Below, piece by piece: positions 15,016-22,744 of a stretch of 53,711 nt of DNA. Both the position numbers and the translations under genes were made by a program. The stretch's first letter is position 1. Every line of letters starts with the position of its first letter. Below the pieces are notes generated by a model. That model ran no database searches. It was not told where the DNA came from and saw only the letters and a list, made by a program, of their open reading frames with translations. The DNA lies in contig JAHYJH010000011.1 in the NCBI GenBank assembly GCA_019429185.1, positions 1-53,711 on the forward strand, in the 5' to 3' direction. The stretch is from Vicingaceae bacterium. Its GTDB lineage: Bacteria; Bacteroidota; Bacteroidia; Flavobacteriales_E; Vicingaceae.

Positions 15016-17708
15016 TTAAAAATTTTATTTATAACTGCAGTTTGTCTTACCACATGAGCTTTTGAAGATCCTGTTGCTGGGGCTCCACTTTCTGCTAATG
15101 AAATCACTTCTATACTTATGTGAGAAAGATGTCTCATTAAATGACTCCATGCTCCCATATTTTCAGGTTCTTCTTGTGCCCAAATGATTTTTTTAGTTTT
15201 GTTGTATTTCTTTACTATTTCTTCAATTTGGTTGAATGGAAGCGGGTATAATTGCTCTAATCTTACTAAAGCGATGTTTTCAGCATCTATATCTTCTTTT
15301 TTAGTTAATAAATCGTAGTAGAATTTACCTGTGCAAAACACCAATGTATCTACATCTTTAGTTTTTGCAGTAGCATCATCAATTACTTCTTGGAATTTTC
15401 CTTTGGCTAAATCATCAATAGTAGAAACACATTTTGGATGTCTTAATAAACTTTTTGGAGTAAATACTACCAATGGTTTTCTAAATTTCCATTTTAATTG
15501 CCTTCTTAAAATATGAAAAAAATTAGCTGGAGTGGAACAGTTTGCAACTATCATGTTTTCTTCGGCACAAAGTTGAAGAAAACGCTCCATTCTTCCGCTA
15601 GAATGTTCTGCTCCTTGACCTTCATAACCATGAGGCAACAACATTACCAATCCATTTTGTATTTTCCATTTGTCTTCAGCGGCACTCAAAAATTGATCAA
15701 TAATAATTTGTGCTCCATTATTAAAATCACCAAATTGAGCTTCCCAAATGGTAAGTGCATTTGGATTTGCCATGGCATAACCATATTCAAAACCAAGAAC
15801 ACCATATTCTGACAATAATGAATTGTATATGTGAAAATGACCTTGTTTATCAGAAATATGATTAAGCGGTGTATATTCTTCTTCAGAATCTTCTACTTTT
15901 ACTACTGCATGTCTGTGAGAAAAAGTGCCTCGTTCCACATCTTGACCAGAAAAACGTATAGGATGCTTTTCTTCTAATAAGGTTGCATAAGCTAAGGTTT
16001 CCCCCATAGACCAATCTAATTTATCGTCATTTATCATTTGAATTCTTGCGTCAAATAATCGAGAAATCTTATTAATAAATTTTTTATCATAAGGAAGTGT
16101 GTTGATTTTTTTTGCTAAGGCAATTAATTTTGTTTTATCAAAAGTAGTATCAATTCGCTTTTCAATATCACCTGACCTACAATAATCAATATTTTTCCAA
16201 CTTCTTTTTAAGAAAGGAGTTACAAATGCATTTTTAATTTGTTTAGCATCATTTAAACGATCTTGAAGTAGAGAATCAAAACTTTTTTCTACTTCGTTTA
16301 ATTCTTCTTTTGAAATTATGTTTTCTTCTACCAATTGTTTTAAATAAATATCCCTTGGATTTGGGTGTTTACTTATTGCTTTGTATAATAGGGGTTGAGT
16401 AAATCGAGGTTCATCTCCTTCGTTATGCCCATATTTTCGATAGCCGAGAATGTCAATAAAAACATCTTTTTTGAATTTTTGACGATATTCTAATGCTAAA
16501 ATTACTGCCTGAATAACTGCTTCGGCATCGTCTCCATTAACATGCAAAACTGGAGATAAAGTAACTTTCGCAACATCTGTACAATACGTACTTGAACGAG
16601 CATCTAAATAATTAGTAGTAAACCCAATTTGATTATTTACTACAATATGGATTGTTCCGCCTACTCGATACCCATCTAACTGAGCCATTTGAACTACTTC
16701 ATATACGACTCCTTGTCCTGCAATTGCGGCATCGCCATGAATAAGTATTGGAACTATTTTGCTTTCGTCCTTTAAATAGGTGTCTAATTTAGAACGTGTA
16801 ATCCCCTCAACAACAGGAGTTACGGTTTCTAAGTGTGAAGGATTGGGAGATAATGTAATATGAACATCTTGTTCTTTACTTGTTTTTATATCACAAGAAT
16901 ATCCCAGGTGATATTTTACATCACCATCAAAAAGATGATCTTCATATTCCTTTCCCTCAAATTCGCTAAATATACTTTCGTAAGATTTATTAAAAATATT
17001 GGCTAACACATTCAATCTGCCTCTATGTGCCATTCCCATAATAAATTCTTCTATCCCTAAATCAGCACCTACTTTTATAATGGCATCTAATGCGGGTATT
17101 AAAGCCTCATTTCCTTCTAACGAAAAGCGTTTTTGACCAACAAATTTTTTATGTAAAAATTGTTCAAAAACCACTGCTTTGTTTAATTGATGCAGCAGGT
17201 ATTTTTTTTGCCTAGCATCAAATACGGTTAACGATTTTAATTCGATGTTTTCCTTTATCCATGCTATTTCCTCTGGTTTCCGAATATACATATATTCAAT
17301 ACCTATAGAGTTACAATATACTCGGTCTAAATGAGCAATGATGTTACGTAATGTTGTTGCTCCAACTCCAACCTCATTACCTGCCTGAAAAACAGTATCT
17401 AAGTCGGATTGGGTTAACCCAAAATTTTCTATGTCTAATGTTGGAGAGTATTGGCGTCTAATTCGAACAGGATTGGTTTTGGTAAACAAATGACCACGGG
17501 TTCGGTATCCATTAATTAATGCAAGAACTTTAAATTCTTTATCAAATCCTTCTGGGACATCTGTATCGTAATTTTTACGAGCGAACTCAAATCCTTCAAA
17601 AAATTTTCGCCAGCCTTCGCCAACATTTTCAGGATTTATAAGATATTTTTGGTAATATTCTTCAATTACAGAGCCATCTGCATTACTTAAATAGGACTGT
17701 TTATCCAT
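14997..17708 (-). CDS. sucA: 2-oxoglutarate dehydrogenase E1 component
   Basis: 903 aa, near the usual size (about 930). N-terminal helical region with YLSNADGSVIEEYYQKYL and GWRKFFEGFE (E2-binding type), the substrate loop MGMAHRGRLNVL, the TPP/Mg motif HGDAAIAGQGVVYE through VVNNQIGFTTN, a transketolase-type pyrimidine domain with FGDFNNGAQIIIDQF and MLLPHGYEGQGAEHSSGRME, and the C-terminal domain ending NKIFKNALVS. It decarboxylates 2-oxoglutarate and succinylates the E2 lipoate in the TCA cycle. Its natural partner sucB is 2.3 kb downstream because of the inserted NfeD/flotillin pair. A -7 box (TACTTTTG) lies 27 bases upstream of the ATG. The genome also encodes ferredoxin-linked KorAB in this window, so 2-oxoglutarate can be oxidised by two routes. 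Confidence 0.97.
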   Translation of the reverse strand: MDKQSYLSNADGSVIEEYYQKYLINPENVGEGWRKFFEGFEFARKNYDTDVPEGFDKEFKVLALINGYRTRGHLFTKTNPVRIRRQYSPTLDIENFGLTQSDLDTVFQAGNEVGVGATTLRNIIAHLDRVYCNSIGIEYMYIRKPEEIAWIKENIELKSLTVFDARQKKYLLHQLNKAVVFEQFLHKKFVGQKRFSLEGNEALIPALDAIIKVGADLGIEEFIMGMAHRGRLNVLANIFNKSYESIFSEFEGKEYEDHLFDGDVKYHLGYSCDIKTSKEQDVHITLSPNPSHLETVTPVVEGITRSKLDTYLKDESKIVPILIHGDAAIAGQGVVYEVVQMAQLDGYRVGGTIHIVVNNQIGFTTNYLDARSSTYCTDVAKVTLSPVLHVNGDDAEAVIQAVILALEYRQKFKKDVFIDILGYRKYGHNEGDEPRFTQPLLYKAISKHPNPRDIYLKQLVEENIISKEELNEVEKSFDSLLQDRLNDAKQIKNAFVTPFLKRSWKNIDYCRSGDIEKRIDTTFDKTKLIALAKKINTLPYDKKFINKISRLFDARIQMINDDKLDWSMGETLAYATLLEEKHPIRFSGQDVERGTFSHRHAVVKVEDSEEEYTPLNHISDKQGHFHIYNSLLSEYGVLGFEYGYAMANPNALTIWEAQFGDFNNGAQIIIDQFLSAAEDKWKIQNGLVMLLPHGYEGQGAEHSSGRMERFLQLCAEENMIVANCSTPANFFHILRRQLKWKFRKPLVVFTPKSLLRHPKCVSTIDDLAKGKFQEVIDDATAKTKDVDTLVFCTGKFYYDLLTKKEDIDAENIALVRLEQLYPLPFNQIEEIVKKYNKTKKIIWAQEEPENMGAWSHLMRHLSHISIEVISLAESGAPATGSSKAHVVRQTAVINKIFKNALVS

Positions 17709-17734
17709 ACTTTTGAAGTGTAAAAATTAGTCCG

Positions 17735-17742
17735 CAAAAGTA
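17735..17742 (-). promoter_or_regulatory. Candidate -7 box of sucA (TACTTTTG)
   Basis: Minus strand TACTTTTGCGG fits the Bacteroidota TAnnTTTG box. No clear TTG is seen at the -33 position, so this is a partial match. It lies in a 93-base AT-rich gap between sucA and the HEPN-like gene. Confidence 0.45.
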
Positions 17743-17801
17743 AGGAATTATCTCTTATTAAAAATGATTATAAATAAAATGTTCAAATCATAAACCAAAA
17801 T

Positions 17802-18179
17802 CTATTCAATTATTTTCTCTTTTTTTAAGAAAATACTTAGGTTTTCTGCAACATTAAAACAAGAGCAAACTTTTTCAGTATCGGAACAAACTTTAGTTTC
17901 TAAATCATGAGAAGTACATTGAAGAGGTGTTAAATTTATAGTTTCAAACTTTTTATTAAGTTCTTTGCATTTTGACAAAAGTTGGTCTAAAGTTTTATAT
18001 TCACTTGGATCAACATGGTTGTTTATTAAGTATCCTTTTAAATAATTTTCAATAGCAAATTGAGAATTTTTGCAAACAACGAATGATACTAAATCCTCTT
18101 GAGGTCTAAAAATTTCTTCCTTCGCTTGATTTAACTTTGCAGCTGCATCATCAAATAATTTGGTTGCTTTAGTTTTCAT
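17802..18179 (-). CDS. Small HEPN-like helical protein, Cys-rich
   Basis: 125 aa, all-helical by eye. The segment FAIENYLKGYLINNHVDPSE, then YKTLDQLLSKCKELNKKF, resembles the A.EK.LKA.L...-H-L..L pattern of HEPN-domain proteins, which are often nucleotide-binding or toxin-like RNases; however the R-x4-6-H catalytic signature of RNase HEPNs is not evident. Six Cys residues are present, three of them close together (VCSDTEKVCSCF), which could bind metal. It stands alone between sucA and the repeat element downstream of nifJ; no adjacent MNT nucleotidyltransferase is seen. Function unknown; assignment tentative. Confidence 0.55.
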   Translation of the reverse strand: MKTKATKLFDDAAAKLNQAKEEIFRPQEDLVSFVVCKNSQFAIENYLKGYLINNHVDPSEYKTLDQLLSKCKELNKKFETINLTPLQCTSHDLETKVCSDTEKVCSCFNVAENLSIFLKKEKIIE

Positions 18180-18194
18180 ATTTATTAGTCAATA

Positions 18195-18438
18195 GTTAAG
18201 CCCAAAGCCCCCTCCATCTCCCCCGAAGGGGGAGGGACTCCAACGCACTGTGCCTATTGGCAAAAGTAAGTTGGTTTGGTGTTGGTTATTAAAGTTATTT
18301 TTTTCATTATTGCTTTTATACTATTTCGTTCCCATTTTATTTTTCGTTCATCTTCGTAGCCCCTCCTTCGGAGGGGTTGGGGAGGCTTTTCGCCCCTCTA
18401 CGAAAGCCCTCCCTTCGGGAGGGTTGGGTGGGCTTTCA
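18195..18438 (-). repeat. REP/MITE-like composite element, copy A (at the nifJ stop)
   Basis: About 244 bp. Read on the minus strand it starts at the nifJ stop (TGAAAGCCCACC), carries two G/C palindromes (around CCCTCCCGAAGGGAGGG and CCCCTCCGAAGGAGGGG), an AT-rich core with AGTATAAAAGCAATAATG, then CCAAACCAACTTACTTTTGC and AATAGGCACAGTGCGTTGGA, a third palindrome TCCCCCTTCGGGGGA, and ends GGGCTTAAC. The core and right end are almost identical to copy C (28558-28747). Confidence 0.9.
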
Positions 18439-21400
18439 CATATCTGTTAAATGTTCCAATTTTTCCCATTTAGTTTGTACATTTTCCTGTGCTTCTGCCA
18501 ATAATTCTTTCGCCAATTCCGGGTTATCTTTAACCAATCTAGTAAAACGTGTTTCGTTATACATAAAATCAGCTAAAGGTGCTGTTGCAGCTTTTGAATC
18601 TAATTTGAATCTACTTCCTTTTGGTTTTGATGGGTCGAATCTAAACAAGGGCCAGTAACCTGTTGCTACTGCTTTTTCTTGTTGTGAAACTCCATTTTTT
18701 AAATCATAACCATGTTCACCACAATGCGAATAAGCAATAATTATTGAAGGACCATCGTAAGCAGCAGCTTCTTCAAATGCTTTTAGGGCTTGTAAATCTT
18801 TAGCTCCCATAGCAATTTGAGCAACATAAACGTTTTCGTAAGAAACAGCTTGAAGTGCTAAATTTTTCTTGCTGGTTCTTTTACCCGACATGGAGAATTT
18901 AGCTATTGCACCCAGTGGAGTAGATTTCGATGTTTGTCCACCAGTATTTGAATAAACCTCAGTATCTAAAACTAAAATATTAATATTTTCACCTGAAGCT
19001 AAAATGTGATCAACCCCACCAAAACCGATGTCGTAAGCCCATCCATCACCACCAATAATCCAAACTGCTTTTTTTCTGAGGTAATCAGAAAGTTGAGCTA
19101 ATTTTGCAGCATCTTTGTTGTTTATTTTCGCTAAAGATTTATTTAAAGCTTCAATTTGAGCAATTTTTTCTTCTTTTTGAGCTTCAGTTTCTTCTGGGTT
19201 GTTTACAATACTTTCAACCAAAGTAGCATCAAGCATTGGTTTTAATGTTTCTAATAAATTAAACGCAATTTCTTGTTTTTTGGTCAGAGCTAATTTCATT
19301 CCTAAACCAAACTCTGCATTGTCTTCAAACAATGAGTTTGCCCAAGCGGGACCTCTACCCGATTTGTTTGTTTTGTAAGGTGTGGTTGGTAAATTACCCC
19401 CATAAATAGATGAACATCCAGTTGCATTGGCTATTAAAATACTATCGCCATACAATTGAGTAAGCATTTTAATGTAAGGTGTTTCTCCACAACCGGAGCA
19501 CGCACCAGAGAATTCAAACAATGGTTCTAAAAATTGAGAGCCTTTAACGGTAGAAATTTGCAATTCTTTTCTGTCGTAATAAGGCAACTCCACAAAAGCA
19601 TCCCAATTTGCACCTTCAACCACTTCAACATCTTGTTTTTTTCTCATGTTGATGGCTTTGAAGTTTTCTATTTCTTTGCTTTCGGCAGGGCAGACGGCTA
19701 CGCACAAGTCGCAACCCGTACAATCTTCGGGAGAAACTTGAAGAATATACGATTCTTTATCGCTAGCGAAAGGTCTTCCTTTTGCCGGAACTGATTTTAA
19801 CGAAGAAGGTAAACCAGTTAATAAGTCGTTTGAAACCACTTTTGCCCGAATGGCAGCGTGAGGACAAATAGCGATGCATTTGTTACATTGTGTACATAAT
19901 TTTTCATCATCCCAAACAGGAACGATATCAGCAATTCCGCTTTTTTCGTATTGTGTTGTTCCTGTTGGGAAAGTTCCATCAACAGTAAATGCACTAACTG
20001 GTAATTCATTGCCAAAACCACCTAATATTTTTTCTAACACATCGGTTACAAAACCTGCCGGAGCATTTCTCATGGCGGTCAACAAGTGTTTTTTACTGGT
20101 CGCAACTTTTGGATAATCAACTTTTTGTAAGTTTTCAAGGGATTTATCCACCGCATTAAAGTTCATGTTCACCACTTTTTCCCCTTTGTGAGAATATGAT
20201 TTTACAATCGCATTTTTAATTTTTTGAATGGCTTCATCTTTAGGTAAGATTCCTGAAATAGCAAAGAAGCAAGTCTGTAAAACGGTATTTGCTCTTTTTC
20301 CTAAATGAGCATCTTGAGCCACTTTACTGGCATCAATGACATAAAAATTTATTTCTTTTTGGATGATTTCCTGTTGTATTTCGATGGATAATTGATCCCA
20401 AATCTCATCTTTAGAATAAGGTGAATTTAATAAGAAAGTACCACCTTGTTTTAAATCGGCAGCTATATTAAATTTTTCAATAAACTTAAATTGATGACAA
20501 GCAACAAAATCAGCTTTATCAATTAAATAAGAGGAGTAAATAGGGTCTGGACCAAAACGTAAGTGCGAAATGGTTTGAGCTCCAGCCTTTTTAGAGTCAT
20601 AAACAAAATATCCTTGAACATAATTATTGGTAGTTTCCCCAATAATTTTAATCGAGTTTTTGTTTGCTCCAACAGTTCCGTCAGAACCTAAACCATAAAA
20701 CATACAATTAATGGTAGTTTTTTTAATTTCAAATGATTGGTCATAATCTAAACTTGTAAAACTCACATCGTCATTAATTCCAATAGTAAAGTGGTTTTTA
20801 GGACTGTTTTTTAACAACTCATCATAAATTCCTTTAACCATGGCAGGAGTAAATTCTTTTGATGATAATCCGTAACGACCGCCTACAACAGTTGGCATTT
20901 CTCTTTTGCTTTCTACAAGTGCTGTAACCACATCTAAATACAGTGGGTCGCCAACACTACCGGGTTCTTTTGTTCTATCTAAAACAGCTATTTTTTTAAC
21001 GGTTTTTGGTAACTGATCAACAAAATGAGCAATAGAAAATGGTCGGAATAATCGTACAAAAATAGCCCCTACTTTTTCTCCTTTTTCTACCATTGCGTCA
21101 AGAGTTTCTCTTATCGGACCTTCAGCCGAACCCATCACAATAATTACTCTTTCAGCTTCAGGATGACCCAAATAATAAAACAAACTGTATTTGCGATTGG
21201 TATGTTCGTAGAACTCGTCCATTACTTCTTGAACAATTTCGGGAACTTTATCATAATATAAATTGGCTGCTTCCCTAGCTTGAAAAAACACATCAGGGTT
21301 TTGTGCAGTACCTCTAATTACTGGGCTATCTGGATTTAACCCTCTTTTTTTATGAGCCATAATGTTATCTTCTGGCATCATGGCTGTAATCACATCATCA

Positions 21401-21966
21401 GGTATGGCATCAATTTTTGAAATCTCGTGTGAAGTCCTGAACCCATCAAAAATATTTAAAAAAGGTACTCTCGATTTTAATGCAGCTACTTGAGAAATTA
21501 AAGCAAAATCGTGTGCTTCTTGAACTGAACCTCCAAACAACATCGAAAAACCTGTTTGTCGGGTTGCCATTACATCGGAATGGTCGCCAAAAATGGATAA
21601 AGCGTGAGTTGCAATGGTTCTGGCTGCAACGTGTATAACGGTTGGTAATAATTCTCCAGCCATTTTATACATGTTAGGAATCATTAACAATAAACCTTGC
21701 GAAGAGGTGAAAGTTGTTGTTAATGCTCCAGCCTGTAACGAGCCATGAACAGTTCCGGCAGCACCACCTTCACTTTGCATTTCAACAATTCTAGGAACAT
21801 TGTTCCAGATATTTTTCTTGCCTTGAGCACTATAAACATCTACATGCTCCCCCATCGGAGAAGCTGGTGTAATAGGATAAATTGCACAAACTTCATTGGT
21901 TTTATGTGCAACAATAGCAACGGCTTCGTTGGCATCACAAATTAATTTTTCGCTTTTTTGTTTCAT
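18436..21966 (-). CDS. nifJ: Pyruvate:ferredoxin (flavodoxin) oxidoreductase, homodimeric
   Basis: 1176 aa, the full length of single-chain PFOR. Domain order: alpha-type pyrimidine domain from the N-terminus (ANEAVAIVAHKTNEVCAIYP, ITPASPMGEH); domain II; gamma-type domain (about 420-620, FYGLGSDGTVGANKN); a two-cluster ferredoxin domain with CTQCNKCIAICP (from Cys691) and CTGCDLCVAVCP (from Cys749); and the beta-type TPP domain with CSGCGETPY (proximal cluster) and GGDGWAYDIGFGG, TEVYSNTGGQ. It converts pyruvate and CoA to acetyl-CoA and CO2, reducing ferredoxin or flavodoxin; cytoplasmic. A dicluster ferredoxin gene lies 223 bases upstream on the same strand. The stop codon coincides with the start of a repetitive element. 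Enzymes of this family are oxygen-sensitive, so use under low oxygen or with protection is likely. Confidence 0.96.
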   Translation of the reverse strand: MKQKSEKLICDANEAVAIVAHKTNEVCAIYPITPASPMGEHVDVYSAQGKKNIWNNVPRIVEMQSEGGAAGTVHGSLQAGALTTTFTSSQGLLLMIPNMYKMAGELLPTVIHVAARTIATHALSIFGDHSDVMATRQTGFSMLFGGSVQEAHDFALISQVAALKSRVPFLNIFDGFRTSHEISKIDAIPDDVITAMMPEDNIMAHKKRGLNPDSPVIRGTAQNPDVFFQAREAANLYYDKVPEIVQEVMDEFYEHTNRKYSLFYYLGHPEAERVIIVMGSAEGPIRETLDAMVEKGEKVGAIFVRLFRPFSIAHFVDQLPKTVKKIAVLDRTKEPGSVGDPLYLDVVTALVESKREMPTVVGGRYGLSSKEFTPAMVKGIYDELLKNSPKNHFTIGINDDVSFTSLDYDQSFEIKKTTINCMFYGLGSDGTVGANKNSIKIIGETTNNYVQGYFVYDSKKAGAQTISHLRFGPDPIYSSYLIDKADFVACHQFKFIEKFNIAADLKQGGTFLLNSPYSKDEIWDQLSIEIQQEIIQKEINFYVIDASKVAQDAHLGKRANTVLQTCFFAISGILPKDEAIQKIKNAIVKSYSHKGEKVVNMNFNAVDKSLENLQKVDYPKVATSKKHLLTAMRNAPAGFVTDVLEKILGGFGNELPVSAFTVDGTFPTGTTQYEKSGIADIVPVWDDEKLCTQCNKCIAICPHAAIRAKVVSNDLLTGLPSSLKSVPAKGRPFASDKESYILQVSPEDCTGCDLCVAVCPAESKEIENFKAINMRKKQDVEVVEGANWDAFVELPYYDRKELQISTVKGSQFLEPLFEFSGACSGCGETPYIKMLTQLYGDSILIANATGCSSIYGGNLPTTPYKTNKSGRGPAWANSLFEDNAEFGLGMKLALTKKQEIAFNLLETLKPMLDATLVESIVNNPEETEAQKEEKIAQIEALNKSLAKINNKDAAKLAQLSDYLRKKAVWIIGGDGWAYDIGFGGVDHILASGENINILVLDTEVYSNTGGQTSKSTPLGAIAKFSMSGKRTSKKNLALQAVSYENVYVAQIAMGAKDLQALKAFEEAAAYDGPSIIIAYSHCGEHGYDLKNGVSQQEKAVATGYWPLFRFDPSKPKGSRFKLDSKAATAPLADFMYNETRFTRLVKDNPELAKELLAEAQENVQTKWEKLEHLTDM

Positions 21967-21999
21967 GTGTAGATATTTATTTTTTTGTATTGCCTATGG

Positions 22000-22050
22000 A
22001 ATAGCCTTTCTTTATGGGTGTTTGTAACAAACTCTTTTCTATTGGCTATT
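22000..22050. promoter_or_regulatory. Nested dyad upstream of nifJ
   Basis: Outer arms AATAGCC (22000-22006) and GGCTATT (22044-22050) are centred on the same point as an inner 13-bp palindrome GTTTGTAACAAAC (22020-22032). The structure is 34-84 bases upstream of the nifJ ATG and could be an operator or an mRNA leader hairpin; no named regulator site is recognised. Confidence 0.4.
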
Positions 22051-22075
22051 TCATCTGTAAGTGTTTTAAAAACAA

Positions 22076-22115
22076 AACAGCATCATTAATGTAGTTTTAA
22101 ATTAATGATGCTGTT
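22076..22115 (-). terminator. Rho-independent terminator downstream of the ferredoxin gene
   Basis: Perfect 15-bp arms AACAGCATCATTAAT (22076-22090) and ATTAATGATGCTGTT (22101-22115) with a 10-base loop; on the minus strand the stem is followed by TTTTGTTTTT. It separates the ferredoxin transcript from nifJ. Confidence 0.75.
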
Positions 22116-22127
22116 AAAATATTATTT

Positions 22128-22162
22128 TAACTTTCCAAAAGTTTAAAACTTTTGGAAAGTTA
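22128..22162. repeat. 35-base near-perfect palindrome
   Basis: Arms TAACTTTCCAAAAGTTT (22128-22144) and its exact complement AAACTTTTGGAAAGTTA (22146-22162) around a single base. It lies between the ferredoxin stop and the terminator; it resembles dispersed palindromes common in flavobacterial intergenic DNA and may act as a first, T-rich-flanked terminator hairpin. Confidence 0.8.
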
Positions 22163-22189
22163 AAAATTGCCTAAATTGGTTAACTTATT

Positions 22190-22540
22190 CTATTCACCAT
22201 GTAACCAAGCTTTTTTCTTTAACAAGTCACCTTCATTTTCTACATGATTGGTGTCTGGAACACAACAATCTACAGGGCAAACAGATGCACATTGTGGCTC
22301 GTCATGAAATCCTTTACATTCAGTACATTTATCAGAAACAATAAAGTAAAACTCATCTGAAAGAGGTTCATTTTCATTATCAGCATCAATTTGTTTACCA
22401 TCAAGTGTTGTTACCATTCCACTTAATGCTGTTTTTTCTGAATAAGACCACTTTTGGTCTGGTTCATAAATTGCATTGTTTGGACATTCTGAAATACAAG
22501 CATCACAATTAATGCATTCGTCAGTGATTATAATAGCCAT
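22190..22540 (-). CDS. Dicluster 4Fe-4S ferredoxin
   Basis: 116 aa. Cluster I ligands: Cys9, Cys12, Cys15, Cys19 in CINCDACISECP. An acidic insertion (about 22-70) separates the second motif CTECKGFHDEPQCASVCPVDCC, which has the longer Cys-x2-Cys-x8-Cys-x3-Cys spacing of bacterial '2[4Fe-4S] Alvin-type' ferredoxins. This is the electron carrier most plausibly linking PFOR (downstream, same strand) and KorAB (divergent, upstream) to the EFG-less complex I. Start ATG fits the conserved MAIIITDECI beginning. A -7-like box TACATTTG lies about 50 bases upstream. Terminated by a strong hairpin. Confidence 0.93.
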   Translation of the reverse strand: MAIIITDECINCDACISECPNNAIYEPDQKWSYSEKTALSGMVTTLDGKQIDADNENEPLSDEFYFIVSDKCTECKGFHDEPQCASVCPVDCCVPDTNHVENEGDLLKKKAWLHGE

Positions 22541-22592
22541 GATTTATTAAATATGTAAGTTTGTAAATAATTTAATTGTCTTTAATTAAGGA

Positions 22593-22600
22593 CAAATGTA
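22593..22600 (-). promoter_or_regulatory. Candidate -7 box of the ferredoxin gene (TACATTTG)
   Basis: Minus strand TACATTTG, matching TAnnTTTG, 53 bases upstream of the ferredoxin ATG. No good TTG at -33. The same 8-mer occurs on the other strand for korA (22681-22688). Confidence 0.4.
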
Positions 22601-22670
22601 GAATTCATCTTAATTTTGATAGCTGATTTTAATCATAAAAGATTATGATAATAATCATGCTTCAATTTAT

Positions 22671-22693
22671 AGTGTCAGACTACATTTGACACT
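22671..22693 (+). promoter_or_regulatory. Candidate korAB promoter box overlapped by a dyad operator
   Basis: AGTGTCA (22671-22677) and TGACACT (22687-22693) are perfect 7-bp inverted arms with a 9-base spacer. The spacer and right arm contain TACATTTG (22681-22688), a Bacteroidota -7 box 56 bases upstream of korA. A regulator bound here would cover the promoter, which also lies in the divergent ferredoxin/korA control region. Confidence 0.45.
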
Positions 22694-22744
22694 CAAAATC
22701 GAATAAAATTTGTAATAAAATTATAAATAATTTAAACTAAATTT

